A stretch of DNA of 64,000 nt from Marinobacter salicampi (GTDB lineage Bacteria; Pseudomonadota; Gammaproteobacteria; Pseudomonadales; Oleiphilaceae): contig NZ_JAAMPF010000022.1 of assembly GCF_011074795.1 (NCBI RefSeq), positions 1 through 64,000 on the forward strand, given 5' to 3'. How positions within the stretch are numbered: the first letter of the stretch is position 1; every line of letters starts with the position of its first letter. Positions 41,055 to 50,056 of the stretch are shown here, piece after piece. Under the pieces are notes generated by a model, which saw only the letters and a list, made by a program, of their open reading frames with translations, made no database searches and was not told the origin of the DNA. A program made the position numbers and the translations under genes.

Positions 41055-41594
41055 TCAGTTCAGCACCGAGGGCCGGTGAATGGTGAACGTGATACTTTCA
41101 CCTTTCTGTATGGGTCGCCCTTCGCTATCCACTACCGCTACCGAGGCTTCGTGGGTGCCCCGGAAAACATTCTGGACCGAGACACTGCCTCCGGCAGACT
41201 GGCCGACAATCTGGCCATCCAGAGAGACTTCGTACTTGTGACCCTGACGCAGGGCAGGGCTACTGGTTACACTGAACTCAATGTCGCCGCTGCCACTATG
41301 AAACGCCTCATTGTTTCCCGGGCTGGTGAACCGTATGGTCTCGTAGGGGCTTGGGTCATCCGTCTGGCGACTACGTTGATTCGCCCCGCGTTCCTCATCG
41401 GCAACTACGTCCTTCATTTTAGGTAAGGTAATGGTGGTGACCGGCTTGACCTCTACCTCCTCTGCTCCGTGGCGGGGTTCATCGGAAAACGTAACACTGC
41501 CATCGGAATCGACATGACGATAAACCTCCGCCGAGACCGGGAGGGCCAGGGTGATCAGAAGCCAGGTTGTTAGAACTCTGCCCGTTATGTCCAT
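41055..41594 (-). CDS. DUF4124-domain exported protein
   Basis: 179 residues with a signal peptide (about 1-22, ending PVSA). DUF4124 segment YRHVDSDGSVTFSDEPRHGAEE directly follows. The rest is predicted periplasmic with an Ig-like fold possible at the C-terminus. Function is unknown. Genes of this type are common between glnA and ntrB in Pseudomonas-like genomes; the product has no evident role in nitrogen control. Confidence 0.8.
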   Translation of the reverse strand: MDITGRVLTTWLLITLALPVSAEVYRHVDSDGSVTFSDEPRHGAEEVEVKPVTTITLPKMKDVVADEERGANQRSRQTDDPSPYETIRFTSPGNNEAFHSGSGDIEFSVTSSPALRQGHKYEVSLDGQIVGQSAGGSVSVQNVFRGTHEASVAVVDSEGRPIQKGESITFTIHRPSVLN

Positions 41595-41713
41595 TATCTA
41601 CACCTATGCAGGAACTGTAGTCTGATTATCGGCACAGCCTCGGGGCAATGCAATGTCGGCGACGCAGTTACCTGGTTACAGACCGTTAAAGAAGGGTACG
41701 TTCATTGACCCAC

Positions 41714-41740
41714 AAAAAAGCCCCGCCAGTGGCGGGGCTT
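41714..41740 (-). terminator. Terminator after glnA
   Basis: On the minus strand AAGCCCCGCC pairs with GGCGGGGCTT around a 3-nt loop, followed by a run of T (A at 41714-41719 on the plus strand). It lies about 57 bp after the glnA stop and separates glnA from the DUF4124 gene. Confidence 0.9.
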
Positions 41741-41796
41741 TGCTCGGTAGCTGTTACAGCCGGTCAGGCTGCAGCGGGGCAAGGCCCCGGATAGCG

Positions 41797-43200
41797 TTAT
41801 ACCGAGTAATACAGCTCGAACTCGACCGGGTGAGTGGTCATATTCAGGCGCTGGACTTCACCGCGTTTCAGGTCGATGTAGCCTGCAATCATGTCTTCGG
41901 TGAAGACGCCGCCACGGGTCAGGAACTCGTGGTCCGCTTCCAGGGTGTCCAGAGCTTCCTGGAAGGTTTCTGCCACAGTGGGAATGTTCAGGGCTTCTTC
42001 CTTCGGCAGGTCGTACAGGTCCTTGTCCATGGCATCGCCAGGGTGGATCTTGTTCTGGATGCCGTCGAGGCCAGCCATCAGCAGGGCTGCAAAGGCCAGA
42101 TAAGGGTTGCAGGACGGGTCAGGGAAGCGCACCTCGATACGACGGCCTTTCGGGCTGTTGACGTAAGGTATACGAATCGACGCTGACCGGTTGCGGGCAG
42201 AGTAGGCTAGCATGACCGGTGCTTCAAAGCCTGGCACCAGGCGCTTGTAGCTGTTGGTGGACGCGTTGGTAAAGGCGTTGAGGCTCCTCGCGTGCTTGAT
42301 AATGCCGCCAATGTAGTAAATGGCCATTTCACTCAGGCCGGCGTAGCCGTCGCCTGCGAACAGGTTGGTGCCGTCCTTGTTCAGGGACATGTGTACGTGC
42401 ATGCCGGAGCCATTATCGCCAACCACTGGCTTGGGCATGAAGGTGGCGGTTTTGCCGTAGGCGTGCGCGACGTTGTGCACGCAGTACTTGAGGATCTGTA
42501 CCTCGTCAGCTTTCTTCACCAGGGTGTTGGCGCCGACACCGATTTCACACTGGCCGGCCGTACCGACTTCGTGGTGGTGTACTTCGATTTCCAGACCCAT
42601 GGATTCCATGGCCGCACACATGGCGCCACGCAGGTCATGCAGGCTGTCGACCGGCGGCACCGGGAAATAGCCGCCTTTGACGCCGGGACGGTGGCCGATG
42701 TTGTTACGGTCGAACTCTTCACCGGAAACCCAGGCTGCTTCTTCCGAGTGCAGGGAGTACATCGCGCCCTGCATGTCGATCTTCCAGCGCGCTGAGTCAA
42801 ATACGAAGAACTCGGGCTCAGGGCCAAACAGGGCGCCATCGGCCAGGCCGGTAGACTTCAGGTAGTCTTCCGCACGACGGGCAACCGAGCGGGGGTCGCG
42901 CTCGTAGCCCTGCATGGTGGTGGGTTCAACGATGTCGCAGGTAATGTTGACGGTCGTCTCTTCGGTAAACGGGTCAATAACCGAGCTGCTGTCGTCGGGC
43001 ATAAGAATCATGTCGGATTCGTTGATGCCTTTCCAGCCGGCAATGGAGGAGCCGTCGAACATCTTGCCGTCAGCAAAGAAGTCCTCATCCGCTTCGGTGG
43101 CGGGAATGGTCACGTGCTGCTCTTTACCACGGCTGTCGGTGAACCGCATATCGATCCACTTGACTTCGTGTTCTTTGATCAGATCAATCGTCTTTGACAT
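41797..43200 (-). CDS. glnA: Glutamine synthetase type I
   Basis: 467 residues (typical 468-469). It makes glutamine from glutamate, ammonia and ATP as a dodecamer. Motifs: FDGSSIAGW, the ATP-binding [16 protein letters not shown] segment, NRSASIRIP, and the adenylylation loop DLYDLPKEE with target Tyr396. The modifying enzyme GlnE is encoded at 50057. ATG 43200 begins [13 protein letters not shown]; the 43-codon extension upstream is rejected. Regulation: sigma54 promoter at 43372-43387 and NtrC site at 43486-43502. Confidence 0.98.
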   Translation of the reverse strand: MSKTIDLIKEHEVKWIDMRFTDSRGKEQHVTIPATEADEDFFADGKMFDGSSIAGWKGINESDMILMPDDSSSVIDPFTEETTVNITCDIVEPTTMQGYERDPRSVARRAEDYLKSTGLADGALFGPEPEFFVFDSARWKIDMQGAMYSLHSEEAAWVSGEEFDRNNIGHRPGVKGGYFPVPPVDSLHDLRGAMCAAMESMGLEIEVHHHEVGTAGQCEIGVGANTLVKKADEVQILKYCVHNVAHAYGKTATFMPKPVVGDNGSGMHVHMSLNKDGTNLFAGDGYAGLSEMAIYYIGGIIKHARSLNAFTNASTNSYKRLVPGFEAPVMLAYSARNRSASIRIPYVNSPKGRRIEVRFPDPSCNPYLAFAALLMAGLDGIQNKIHPGDAMDKDLYDLPKEEALNIPTVAETFQEALDTLEADHEFLTRGGVFTEDMIAGYIDLKRGEVQRLNMTTHPVEFELYYSV

Positions 43201-43204
43201 TGTG

Positions 43205-43217
43205 CATACTCCGTATG
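43205..43217 (-). promoter_or_regulatory. glnA ribosome binding site inside a small hairpin
   Basis: On the minus strand, CATAC and GTATG flank GGA, so the SD core (GGAG) of glnA lies in the loop of a 5-bp hairpin 4 nt before ATG. A second GC-rich palindrome (CCCGCC/GGCGGG) is just upstream. This may modulate translation, but the stem is short. Confidence 0.4.
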
Positions 43218-43371
43218 TTGCCCGCCGGGCGGGAGAGTTCTGTGTTCGTCGTGCCGGATCGGTGTTGTGCCCAGGCGTAGGCTTGGCTCCGACATCCGAC
43301 CTGTTTCTCAGGTTGGGGCAGCTTAGCAAAAGCCTCTTCTGCTTGCCTGTAAATTCGGCTGAGTAGGTTTA

Positions 43372-43387
43372 AGCAATCCGCTTGCCA
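43372..43387 (-). promoter_or_regulatory. Sigma54 promoter of glnA
   Basis: Read on the minus strand: TGGCAAGCGGATTGCT, a near-perfect match to TGGCACGNNNNTTGCW with correct spacing. The predicted start is near 43361, giving an unusually long leader of about 160 nt. Confidence 0.8.
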
Positions 43388-43485
43388 ATTTCGGTGCAAA
43401 TGCTCCAGAAGAGCGCAGTGAAGCGTGATTCGCGCCTTTGTGAAACCGCAGGCGCTACGCAAGGACTGCTGGCTGAAGGATTACC

Positions 43486-43502
43486 TGCACTAATAGTGTG
43501 CA
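43486..43502. promoter_or_regulatory. NtrC binding site upstream of glnA
   Basis: TGCACTAATAGTGTGCA is a dyad with TGCAC/GTGCA arms, close to the NtrC consensus, centred about 130 bp upstream of the predicted sigma54 start. An imperfect second dyad (ATGCA...TGCAT, 43530-43550 region) may be another weak site. Confidence 0.7.
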
Positions 43503-43798
43503 AACAGGTGTTCAGTGCCCAAAAATGATGCAGTGTGGATTCTGTGCATAATGATCAAGGGTAAAAAGAACGGGGCCTGGACGCCAAGCGCACTGGAATA
43601 AATCAGTAGACTGTACCATCCACTAATACATCGGCATATCCCTACATAGTTACGGGCGCGAGTTTCCTATATACTGCGCGGCCCGGATCGGCCTGTACAT
43701 GTTCCAAGTACGTCAGCCGTCGGACCCTTTATCAGATTTGAGATGGCATGCGCGTGGCAGCAAGACTGCGACCAGACGATCCTCTCAGGTCCTCATGC
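43503..43798. other. Intergenic region, typA promoter side
   Basis: About 300 bp between the glnA enhancer and typA. A TATACT at 43670-43675 could be the -10 of typA, but the matching -35 (TAGTTA, 17 bp upstream) is poor. Nothing else was recognised. Confidence 0.4.
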
Positions 43799-45631
43799 AT
43801 GCCGCAGGATACCGTTGTGATTGAGAAACTTCGTAATATCGCCATTATTGCCCACGTTGACCATGGCAAGACCACGCTTGTGGACAAATTGCTGCGTCAA
43901 TCCGGAACGCTGGATCGTAAGGAGCTCGAGAGTGAGCGCGTTATGGATTCCAATGATCAGGAAAAAGAGCGTGGCATTACCATTCTTGCCAAAAACACGG
44001 CACTGAAGTGGAAAGACTACGACATCAACATCGTCGATACCCCGGGCCACGCCGACTTCGGTGGTGAAGTCGAACGGGTGATGAGCATGGTTGACTGCGT
44101 GTTGCTGGTGGTCGATTCCATCGACGGCCCCATGCCGCAGACCCGTTTTGTGACCCAGAAGGCATTCGATGCCGGACTGCGTCCGATCGTCGTGGTAAAC
44201 AAGATCGACCGTCCTGGCGCGCGCCCGGACTGGGTGGTGGATCAAGTGTTCGACCTGTTCGATAACCTGGGCGCCACCGACGAGCAGCTGGACTTCCCGA
44301 TTGTATTCGCCAGTGCCCTCAACGGCATTGCAGGCTTGGACCACGAAAACCTGGCCGATAATATGGATGCCGTGTTCCAGGCGATCGTTGATCATGTGCC
44401 TGCGCCGAACGTCGATATGGACGGGCCATTCCAGATGCAGATTTCCCAGCTGGACTACAACAGCTTCCTGGGTGTCATCGGTATCGGTCGCATCGCGCGG
44501 GGCAGAATCAAGACCAATTCGCCGGTAACCGCTATTGGTGCCAATGGCAAGAAGCGTAACGGGCGCATCCTCAAAATCATGGGGCACTCCGGTCTGCACC
44601 GGGTCGAAGTGGATGAGGCCCAGGCCGGTGACATTATCTGCGTCAGCGGCATGGACGAGCTGTTCATCTCCGACACCCTGTGCGATCCCGCTCACGTAGA
44701 GGCGCTTCCGCCGCTGACTGTTGACGAACCCACTGTTTCCATGACCTTCCAGGTGAACGACTCACCGTTTGCGGGCAGGGAAGGCAAATTCGTTACCAGT
44801 CGCAACATCAGGGAGCGGCTGGAAAAGGAGCTGCTGCACAACGTAGCCCTGCGCGTCGAAGAAGGCGAGTCGGCCGACAAGTTCAAGGTGTCTGGTCGCG
44901 GTGAGCTGCATCTGTCGGTTCTTATCGAGAACATGCGGCGCGAAAACTTCGAGCTGGCCGTTGGCCGACCCGAAGTGGTCATCCGCGAGGTCGACGGTGT
45001 GAAGCAGGAGCCCTATGAGAATGTCATCGTTGACATCGAGGAGCAGCACCAGGGTGCCACCATGGACCAGATGGGCCTTCGCAAGGGCGATCTGACCAAT
45101 ATGGTGCCGGATGGCAAGGGCCGTATGCGCCTGGAATACACCATTCCGGCCCGTGGCCTGATTGGATTCCGAAATACCTTCCTGACCATGACCTCAGGCA
45201 CCGGCATTCTGACCTCGACATTCAGCCATTACGGTCCGATCAAACTCGGCGACGTCACCAGTCGCCAGAATGGCGTGCTGGTCTCCATGGCAACTGGTAC
45301 CGCTCTGACCTACTCTCTGGAAACCCTCCAGAGCCGCGGCAAGCTGTTCCTCGATCCCGGCCAGGAGGTGTATGAAGGCCAGTTGTGTGGTATCCACAGT
45401 CGTGACAACGATCTGGTGCTCAACCCGACCAAGGGCAAGAAACTCGACAACATGCGCGCCTCCGGCAAGGATGAAGTCATTGCCTTGGTGCCTCCGGTCA
45501 AGTTCACCCTGGAGCAGGCGCTGGAGTTCATCGACGACGACGAGCTGGTTGAAGTGACGCCCAAATCGATCCGTCTGCGCAAGAAGTTTCTCAAGGAAAA
45601 CGAGCGCAAGCGCGCCAGCAAGAAAACCTGA
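43799..45631 (+). CDS. typA: Ribosome-associated GTPase TypA/BipA
   Basis: 610 residues (E. coli 607). EF-G-like translational GTPase: P-loop AHVDHGKTT, switch region [21 protein letters not shown]. The C-terminal BipA-specific domain includes [11 protein letters not shown]. It assists 50S assembly and growth under stress or cold. ATG 43799 gives the family start near [19 protein letters not shown]; the 17-codon extension upstream is not needed. Confidence 0.96.
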   Translation: MPQDTVVIEKLRNIAIIAHVDHGKTTLVDKLLRQSGTLDRKELESERVMDSNDQEKERGITILAKNTALKWKDYDINIVDTPGHADFGGEVERVMSMVDCVLLVVDSIDGPMPQTRFVTQKAFDAGLRPIVVVNKIDRPGARPDWVVDQVFDLFDNLGATDEQLDFPIVFASALNGIAGLDHENLADNMDAVFQAIVDHVPAPNVDMDGPFQMQISQLDYNSFLGVIGIGRIARGRIKTNSPVTAIGANGKKRNGRILKIMGHSGLHRVEVDEAQAGDIICVSGMDELFISDTLCDPAHVEALPPLTVDEPTVSMTFQVNDSPFAGREGKFVTSRNIRERLEKELLHNVALRVEEGESADKFKVSGRGELHLSVLIENMRRENFELAVGRPEVVIREVDGVKQEPYENVIVDIEEQHQGATMDQMGLRKGDLTNMVPDGKGRMRLEYTIPARGLIGFRNTFLTMTSGTGILTSTFSHYGPIKLGDVTSRQNGVLVSMATGTALTYSLETLQSRGKLFLDPGQEVYEGQLCGIHSRDNDLVLNPTKGKKLDNMRASGKDEVIALVPPVKFTLEQALEFIDDDELVEVTPKSIRLRKKFLKENERKRASKKT

Positions 45632-45642
45632 GCCTGAGGCTC

Positions 45643-45671
45643 AAAAAGGCGGCCAGATGGCCGCCTTTTTT
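45643..45671 (+). terminator. Terminator after typA
   Basis: GGCGGCC (45648-45654) and GGCCGCC (45659-45665) with an AGAT loop, preceded by five A and followed by six T. A small GAGCC/GGCTC hairpin precedes it. Confidence 0.9.
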
Positions 45672-45864
45672 ATGGGCGTGCTGCTGCCTAAAGGGCGGTG
45701 CGAAACAGGGGGCGGCGACCGGGAGCAGTTTTACTGGCGGGCTGGAGTTGCGGTATCAGAGCTGGCATGCTTGGCTTCTGGTATGGTCATGCCCAAATCA
45801 AAAGCGGCATCGCTGGTTGCGATCGGCCTATTCACGGGACTGAACTTTTGAGAGTGGAAGAGCA

Positions 45865-46824
45865 ATGCTGACCCTTTATCCGGAGCTGAAACCCTACGCT
45901 GTCCACCGGCTCGCGGTGGACCCGCCGCACGATCTGTATATAGAAGAGAGCGGTAACCCTGATGGCCTTCCGGTACTGGTCGTCCACGGTGGCCCTGGCG
46001 GAGGCTGTGAGGAGTATTATCGACGCTTCTTTGATGCCGAACGCTATCGGATCATTATGATGGACCAGCGTGGAGCCGGACGCTCGACACCCTTGGCCGA
46101 ACTTGAGGGAAACACCACCACCCGGCTTGTCGAAGACATGGAGCGCGTCCGGGAACTGCTGGGTGTTGAGCGTTGGGTGCTCTTTGGTGGCAGTTGGGGT
46201 TCGACCCTGAGCCTCGTCTATGCCCAGGCCCATCCGGACCGGGTTCTCGGGTTGATTCTCCGGGGTATTTTTCTCTGTCGTCCGAAAGATATTCACTGGT
46301 TTTACCAGGACGGTGCCAACCGCGTGTTTCCGGACTACTGGGAGGATTTCCTGGGGCCCATACCTGAATCCGAGCGTGGAGCTCTGGTCGAGGCGTATTA
46401 TCGGCGTCTGACCAGTTCCAACGAGCTGGAGCAGATACAGGCAGCCAAGGCCTGGTCCATTTGGGAAGGCCGCTGTGCAACGCTCCATCCCAATCCCCGG
46501 GTCGTGGAGCATTTCGGCCACCCCCATGTGGCCATAGCCCTGGCGCGTATCGAGTGCCACTACTTCATGAATAATGCCTTCCTGGAGCCGGACCAGATTC
46601 TGCGCAATGCCCGCCAGCTAGCGGGTATTCCCGGCATTATTGCCCACGGGCGCTACGACATGGTCTGTCCTCTGGACAACGCCCTGGCCTTGAGTGAGGT
46701 CTGGCCCGAGGCCGACCTCAGGATTATCCGTGACGCTGGCCATTCCGCATCGGAGCCTGCCATTATTGACACCCTCATGCGAGCCTGTGATGAGCTCGCG
46801 GACCAGCTGGAAGGGCGGGTCTGA
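45865..46824 (+). CDS. pip: Proline iminopeptidase
   Basis: 319 residues, alpha/beta hydrolase. Oxyanion-hole motif HGGPGGG (41-47), nucleophile elbow GGSWGS with Ser110, catalytic Asp in GRYDMVCP and His in DAGHSASEP. It removes N-terminal proline from peptides in the cytoplasm. Followed after 83 bp by dtd, as in Pseudomonas. Confidence 0.94.
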   Translation: MLTLYPELKPYAVHRLAVDPPHDLYIEESGNPDGLPVLVVHGGPGGGCEEYYRRFFDAERYRIIMMDQRGAGRSTPLAELEGNTTTRLVEDMERVRELLGVERWVLFGGSWGSTLSLVYAQAHPDRVLGLILRGIFLCRPKDIHWFYQDGANRVFPDYWEDFLGPIPESERGALVEAYYRRLTSSNELEQIQAAKAWSIWEGRCATLHPNPRVVEHFGHPHVAIALARIECHYFMNNAFLEPDQILRNARQLAGIPGIIAHGRYDMVCPLDNALALSEVWPEADLRIIRDAGHSASEPAIIDTLMRACDELADQLEGRV

Positions 46825-46907
46825 GAGTCGGCCCGGGATGAGCATTGCGACGCCGGGAGCAAGGCGCTATTCTTCTGGGCACGATTGGTCTTCTAAACGG
46901 GATGTAA

Positions 46908-47366
46908 ATGAAGGGCTTAGTACAACGTGTAAGCAGTGCCAGCGTTACCGTTGAAGGCGAATTGATTGGCGATATATCGGCCGGACTGCTTCTTCTCCTC
47001 GGTATAGAGCGTCATGACGGGCCTGACCAGGTCCGAGCCCTTTGCCGCAAGATCCTTACCTACCGTATTTTCCCCGACCCTACCGGTCGTATGAATCTCA
47101 GCCTGCTTGATACGCAGGGCGAGCTACTTGTTGTTCCCCAGTTTACCCTCGCTGCCGACACCGGCTCGGGCACCCGACCGGGCTTCTCGGCGGCCGCTCC
47201 GCCCGACAAGGCCAGATCTCTTTTTGAACTTTTTACTCAAGAGGCCCGGGATCAATTGGGTGGCGGTAAAGTCAGAATCGGCCGGTTCGGCGCCGATATG
47301 AAAGTGGCCTTGATCAATGACGGCCCGGTGACCTTTCTGCTGGAAGCCACGTCTGCGCCAACTTAG
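46908..47366 (+). CDS. dtd: D-aminoacyl-tRNA deacylase
   Basis: 152 residues. The two DTD active-site motifs are recognisable: QFTLAAD (in place of SQFTL, here PQFTL) and the C-terminal NDGPVTF. It hydrolyses D-Tyr and other D-aminoacyl-tRNAs, protecting translation. It probably shares a transcript with pip. Confidence 0.95.
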   Translation: MKGLVQRVSSASVTVEGELIGDISAGLLLLLGIERHDGPDQVRALCRKILTYRIFPDPTGRMNLSLLDTQGELLVVPQFTLAADTGSGTRPGFSAAAPPDKARSLFELFTQEARDQLGGGKVRIGRFGADMKVALINDGPVTFLLEATSAPT

Positions 47367-47403
47367 GGCGCCCAATGCAGGAGGGCACTTCCTTGGGGCG
47401 CCC
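47366..47403 (+). repeat. Inverted repeat after dtd
   Basis: The self-complementary octamer GGGCGCCC occurs at 47366-47373 and 47396-47403 and can pair across a 22-nt loop containing AGGA/TTCCT. There is no T-tract, so it is at best a weak or Rho-assisted end for pip-dtd. Confidence 0.45.
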
Positions 47404-47547
47404 GGCCTCCGTCCATTACCGGTGACCCAGGATGACGGCCGGTTTAACGTATTGATAAGTAATGGTTTAACCAGGATTGGCCCTGTATTTGTACTAAGAT
47501 TAATTAACAGAAAGGTCAGACTGAAGAATATGACGTGATCGTAGGCT

Positions 47548-47569
47548 CTGTCACAAAACTGACAAAAAC
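47548..47569 (+). promoter_or_regulatory. Pho box 1 upstream of the porin
   Basis: CTGTCAC-AAAA-CTGACAA-AAAC: two 7-bp direct repeats, each followed by a 4-bp A-rich spacer, the layout bound by PhoB (CTGTCAT repeats with 11-bp period). It is about 350 bp before the porin ATG, so it may be an auxiliary site. Confidence 0.6.
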
Positions 47570-47793
47570 TTCTGCTAAAAAGGTTTGCATAAAGCGGAAG
47601 GTTGTAATAAAAATAGCGCATCATTACTTTCTTTAAGTTGCGCATGTAAGTAATTGAACAATATCAAATAGCGTTACCTCTTGCGTTGCCTTGATATTTT
47701 TCAAGGTCAAGCCTGGTAGCACAGGTTCATGATAAACGACTGAAACTGTCGAGCAGAGGGAACCGGTCCGAGAACTTTCTGATTATTTACAAA

Positions 47794-47815
47794 ATGTCAT
47801 GAAACTGACATTTTA
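47794..47815 (+). promoter_or_regulatory. Pho box 2 upstream of the porin
   Basis: ATGTCAT-GAAA-CTGACAT-TTTA follows the same 11-bp pattern. It also forms an inverted repeat (AAAATGTCA/TGACATTTT). A possible -10, TATGAC (47835-47840), lies 19 bp after it, with a start near 47847. The box would replace the -35 region, as in PhoB-dependent promoters. Confidence 0.6.
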
Positions 47816-47915
47816 CCGATCCAGAATCGGGCGCTATGACAAGCCTGATCATTAAGAAAGCGGGGCCAACCCCGTCGCTAAAACCTGAATTAACTCCATA
47901 TAGGAAGACGCAAAA

Positions 47916-48959
47916 ATGAAGAAGACCCTGATCGCTACGGCTATCGCTGCAGTTGCTTTCTCTGGCACCGCCATGGGCCAGGCTACCGCTACCAGCGCTG
48001 ATTCTCGGGCAGACGAACTGGCTGCACGCATGGACTCCATGCCGCAAGTTTACGGTAACATCCAGTACGCAATCGCTTACGACGACATCGACGGCGGCCC
48101 GAGCACTCTGGAGCACTTCGATAACGGTACCACGCTGGGGGTTTCCCACGAGCACGACTTTGCCCCAGGCGTTACCGGCTTTTTCAAGCTGGAACTGGAA
48201 GGTATCAACGCAGACGACAAAGCTCGTAGCAATGGCATTGACGGCCTCGACGAAGCCTACATCGGTGTCAAGGGCGACAACTTCGGCCAGATCTGGATCG
48301 GTTCTGACGACTCTACCTATGAGCGCGCGGTTGACGAGATTTCCCAATACTACGAAGTAGCCATCCTGAACATCGGCGCTGACTACACCACTGGCGAAGG
48401 CGATCTGGTCCAGTATATGTCTCCCAGCTTCGGCGGCCTGAAGTTGATGGCCGCGGTTGAGGTTCGCGGTGACGGCGAGCCGGGCGTAGATGACAGCCGT
48501 TTCCCGTTCCAGCTGGCAGCCATTTACTCCGTTGACGCTCTGGAGCTGGCGGTAGCCATGGACTCCAACGATAACGGCGATGGCAACAGTGAAAACAGCT
48601 ATGGCCTGCGTGCCAGCTACGACATGGATAACTTCCGTGTGACCGGCGAGTACCACACCCGTAGCGACTCGTCTGACACCATCGGTGTGATTGGCTACTA
48701 CACGCTGGGCGCGAACACCTTTGCGCTGTCATACGAGATGGCGGAAGCTGACAACAGCGACCTCGAGCGTGACACCATCACCTTCCAGGCCCTGCATAAC
48801 CTGTCTGACCACATGTACGTGTACTTCGAAGGCTACCTGGGTGGTGGTGATGATGTTTACCTGTACAACGAGAATGGTGCAGTTGATGACGCCGCTGATG
48901 CGATTGGCGTATCCGATGAACGTTCCATCGCGTCTATCGGTGCTGTTTACTACTTCTAA
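47916..48959 (+). CDS. General bacterial porin
   Basis: 347 residues with a signal peptide (about 1-22, ending GTAMG) and a C-terminal aromatic YYF, the signal for outer-membrane insertion. Alternating beta-strand pattern and acidic loops fit a Porin_4/OmpC-type trimer with about 16 strands. GGAAG lies 9 nt before the ATG. The two upstream Pho boxes suggest induction by phosphate starvation, so it may admit phosphate or other anions; selectivity cannot be read from the sequence, and the many acidic residues do not argue for anion preference. Confidence 0.88.
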   Translation: MKKTLIATAIAAVAFSGTAMGQATATSADSRADELAARMDSMPQVYGNIQYAIAYDDIDGGPSTLEHFDNGTTLGVSHEHDFAPGVTGFFKLELEGINADDKARSNGIDGLDEAYIGVKGDNFGQIWIGSDDSTYERAVDEISQYYEVAILNIGADYTTGEGDLVQYMSPSFGGLKLMAAVEVRGDGEPGVDDSRFPFQLAAIYSVDALELAVAMDSNDNGDGNSENSYGLRASYDMDNFRVTGEYHTRSDSSDTIGVIGYYTLGANTFALSYEMAEADNSDLERDTITFQALHNLSDHMYVYFEGYLGGGDDVYLYNENGAVDDAADAIGVSDERSIASIGAVYYF

Positions 48960-48994
48960 TGACGGCTTGAGTCTGACTTGAAGTTGTAGCCAAG

Positions 48995-49022
48995 CCGGCG
49001 GTCCTCGGACCGCCGGTTTTTT
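48995..49022 (+). terminator. Terminator after the porin
   Basis: A strong stem CCGGCGGTC (48995-49003) and GACCGCCGG (49008-49016) with a 4-nt loop, followed by six T. Confidence 0.92.
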
Positions 49023-49136
49023 ATTGTGCCGCTTTTATGTGCTTCGGGTTTCTTCCAACACCCGTTCGTTATGCCTTCCTCAATACACCAGCCGTTCTGC
49101 TAACATGCTTATCTGTACTTCTCTCAAGGAGCGCCC

Positions 49137-49991
49137 ATGGCGCAGGAGCTGGAAATCAAACTCACGGTGGTGCCGGCCGGTCTGGAGCAGGCCTATGGCT
49201 GGTTTGAAAACCAGAGTTGCGCGAACTCGGGTGAGGCGCGTGAGCTGGTCAATCAGTACTATGATACGCCCAAAGCTGAGCTGAACCGGCAGCGAGCAGC
49301 GCTGCGGGTTCGGGATACCGGAGACGGCTTCATACAGACCCTGAAAACCCAGGGAGACTTCTCCAATGGTGCCCATCGCCGGCAGGAGTGGGAGTGGCCG
49401 CTACTGGGGCGTGACCTGAACATAGGCCTGCTGGCGGATACACCGCTTGGGGAGGGGGTCAATCTTGCAGAGCTTGAGCCTGTGTTCGAAACCAATTTCC
49501 GGCGCCGTACCCTCATGCTTGATGACGGGAGAGCTTCCATCGAGTGCGCTTTTGATGCGGGGGTGATCCGCGCTAGTGACACGGACTGGCCGCTGCATGA
49601 AATTGAGCTTGAACTGAAAGGAGGAGACGAGGCTTCTCTATTATATTGGGCAAGCAAACTGGCCCAGGATGTGCCCGTCTTCCTGAACCTGATCAGTAAA
49701 GCAGAGCAGGGCTACTACCGGGCTGGTTTACACCGTCCCCAACTGGCTGCTGATAAAGCGCCCCTTGAGCGGTTTTTGAAATCGCTCAGTCTGTTGTGGC
49801 TGAAGGAGGAGGGTGTCGCGGACGTGCTGGATGCCCTTGCTGCCGTTGAGCCGCTGGCAAAGAGCGCAAACTGCGCCGTGGAGCTTGCCTGGTTGCGCCA
49901 GCGTCTCGAAGATCAGCCAAAGGGCATTTTTGAGGACCGGCGCCTCGGGCAGTTCCAGCTTCTGTTGGTGGACCAGAACGAAGCCGGCTGA
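49137..49991 (+). CDS. CYTH-domain triphosphatase, YgiF-like, with shortened C-terminus
   Basis: 284 residues. The ExExK signature (ELEIKL, about 4-9) and further charged strands of the CYTH tunnel (ALRVRDTGDGFIQTLKT, EIELELK) fit an inorganic triphosphatase. E. coli YgiF (433 residues) has a full CHAD domain after CYTH; here only about 80 residues follow, so CHAD is reduced. In E. coli ygiF is also next to glnE, as here. Confidence 0.85.
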   Translation: MAQELEIKLTVVPAGLEQAYGWFENQSCANSGEARELVNQYYDTPKAELNRQRAALRVRDTGDGFIQTLKTQGDFSNGAHRRQEWEWPLLGRDLNIGLLADTPLGEGVNLAELEPVFETNFRRRTLMLDDGRASIECAFDAGVIRASDTDWPLHEIELELKGGDEASLLYWASKLAQDVPVFLNLISKAEQGYYRAGLHRPQLAADKAPLERFLKSLSLLWLKEEGVADVLDALAAVEPLAKSANCAVELAWLRQRLEDQPKGIFEDRRLGQFQLLLVDQNEAG

Positions 49992-50056
49992 TCAGGCCGT
50001 CGTACCGCCTTAGTATCAGGCAAGATAAACTAAACCCAGAGACAGAGGTTTGCATC

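Larger units (their letters stand above)
47404..47915 (+). other. Long intergenic region before the porin
   Basis: About 510 bp, more AT-rich than the surroundings. It contains two Pho boxes (47548-47569 and 47794-47815) and a GGTTTAA direct repeat near 47433-47470. No credible coding sequence is seen on either strand; the frame at 47124-47645 on the minus strand is a shadow of dtd. Confidence 0.6.

Noticed and set aside
40791..41426. 211-codon open frame on the plus strand before and over the DUF4124 gene
   Set aside because: It covers the NtrC site and is antisense to a gene with a clear signal peptide and DUF4124 motif. Its protein has no family features.
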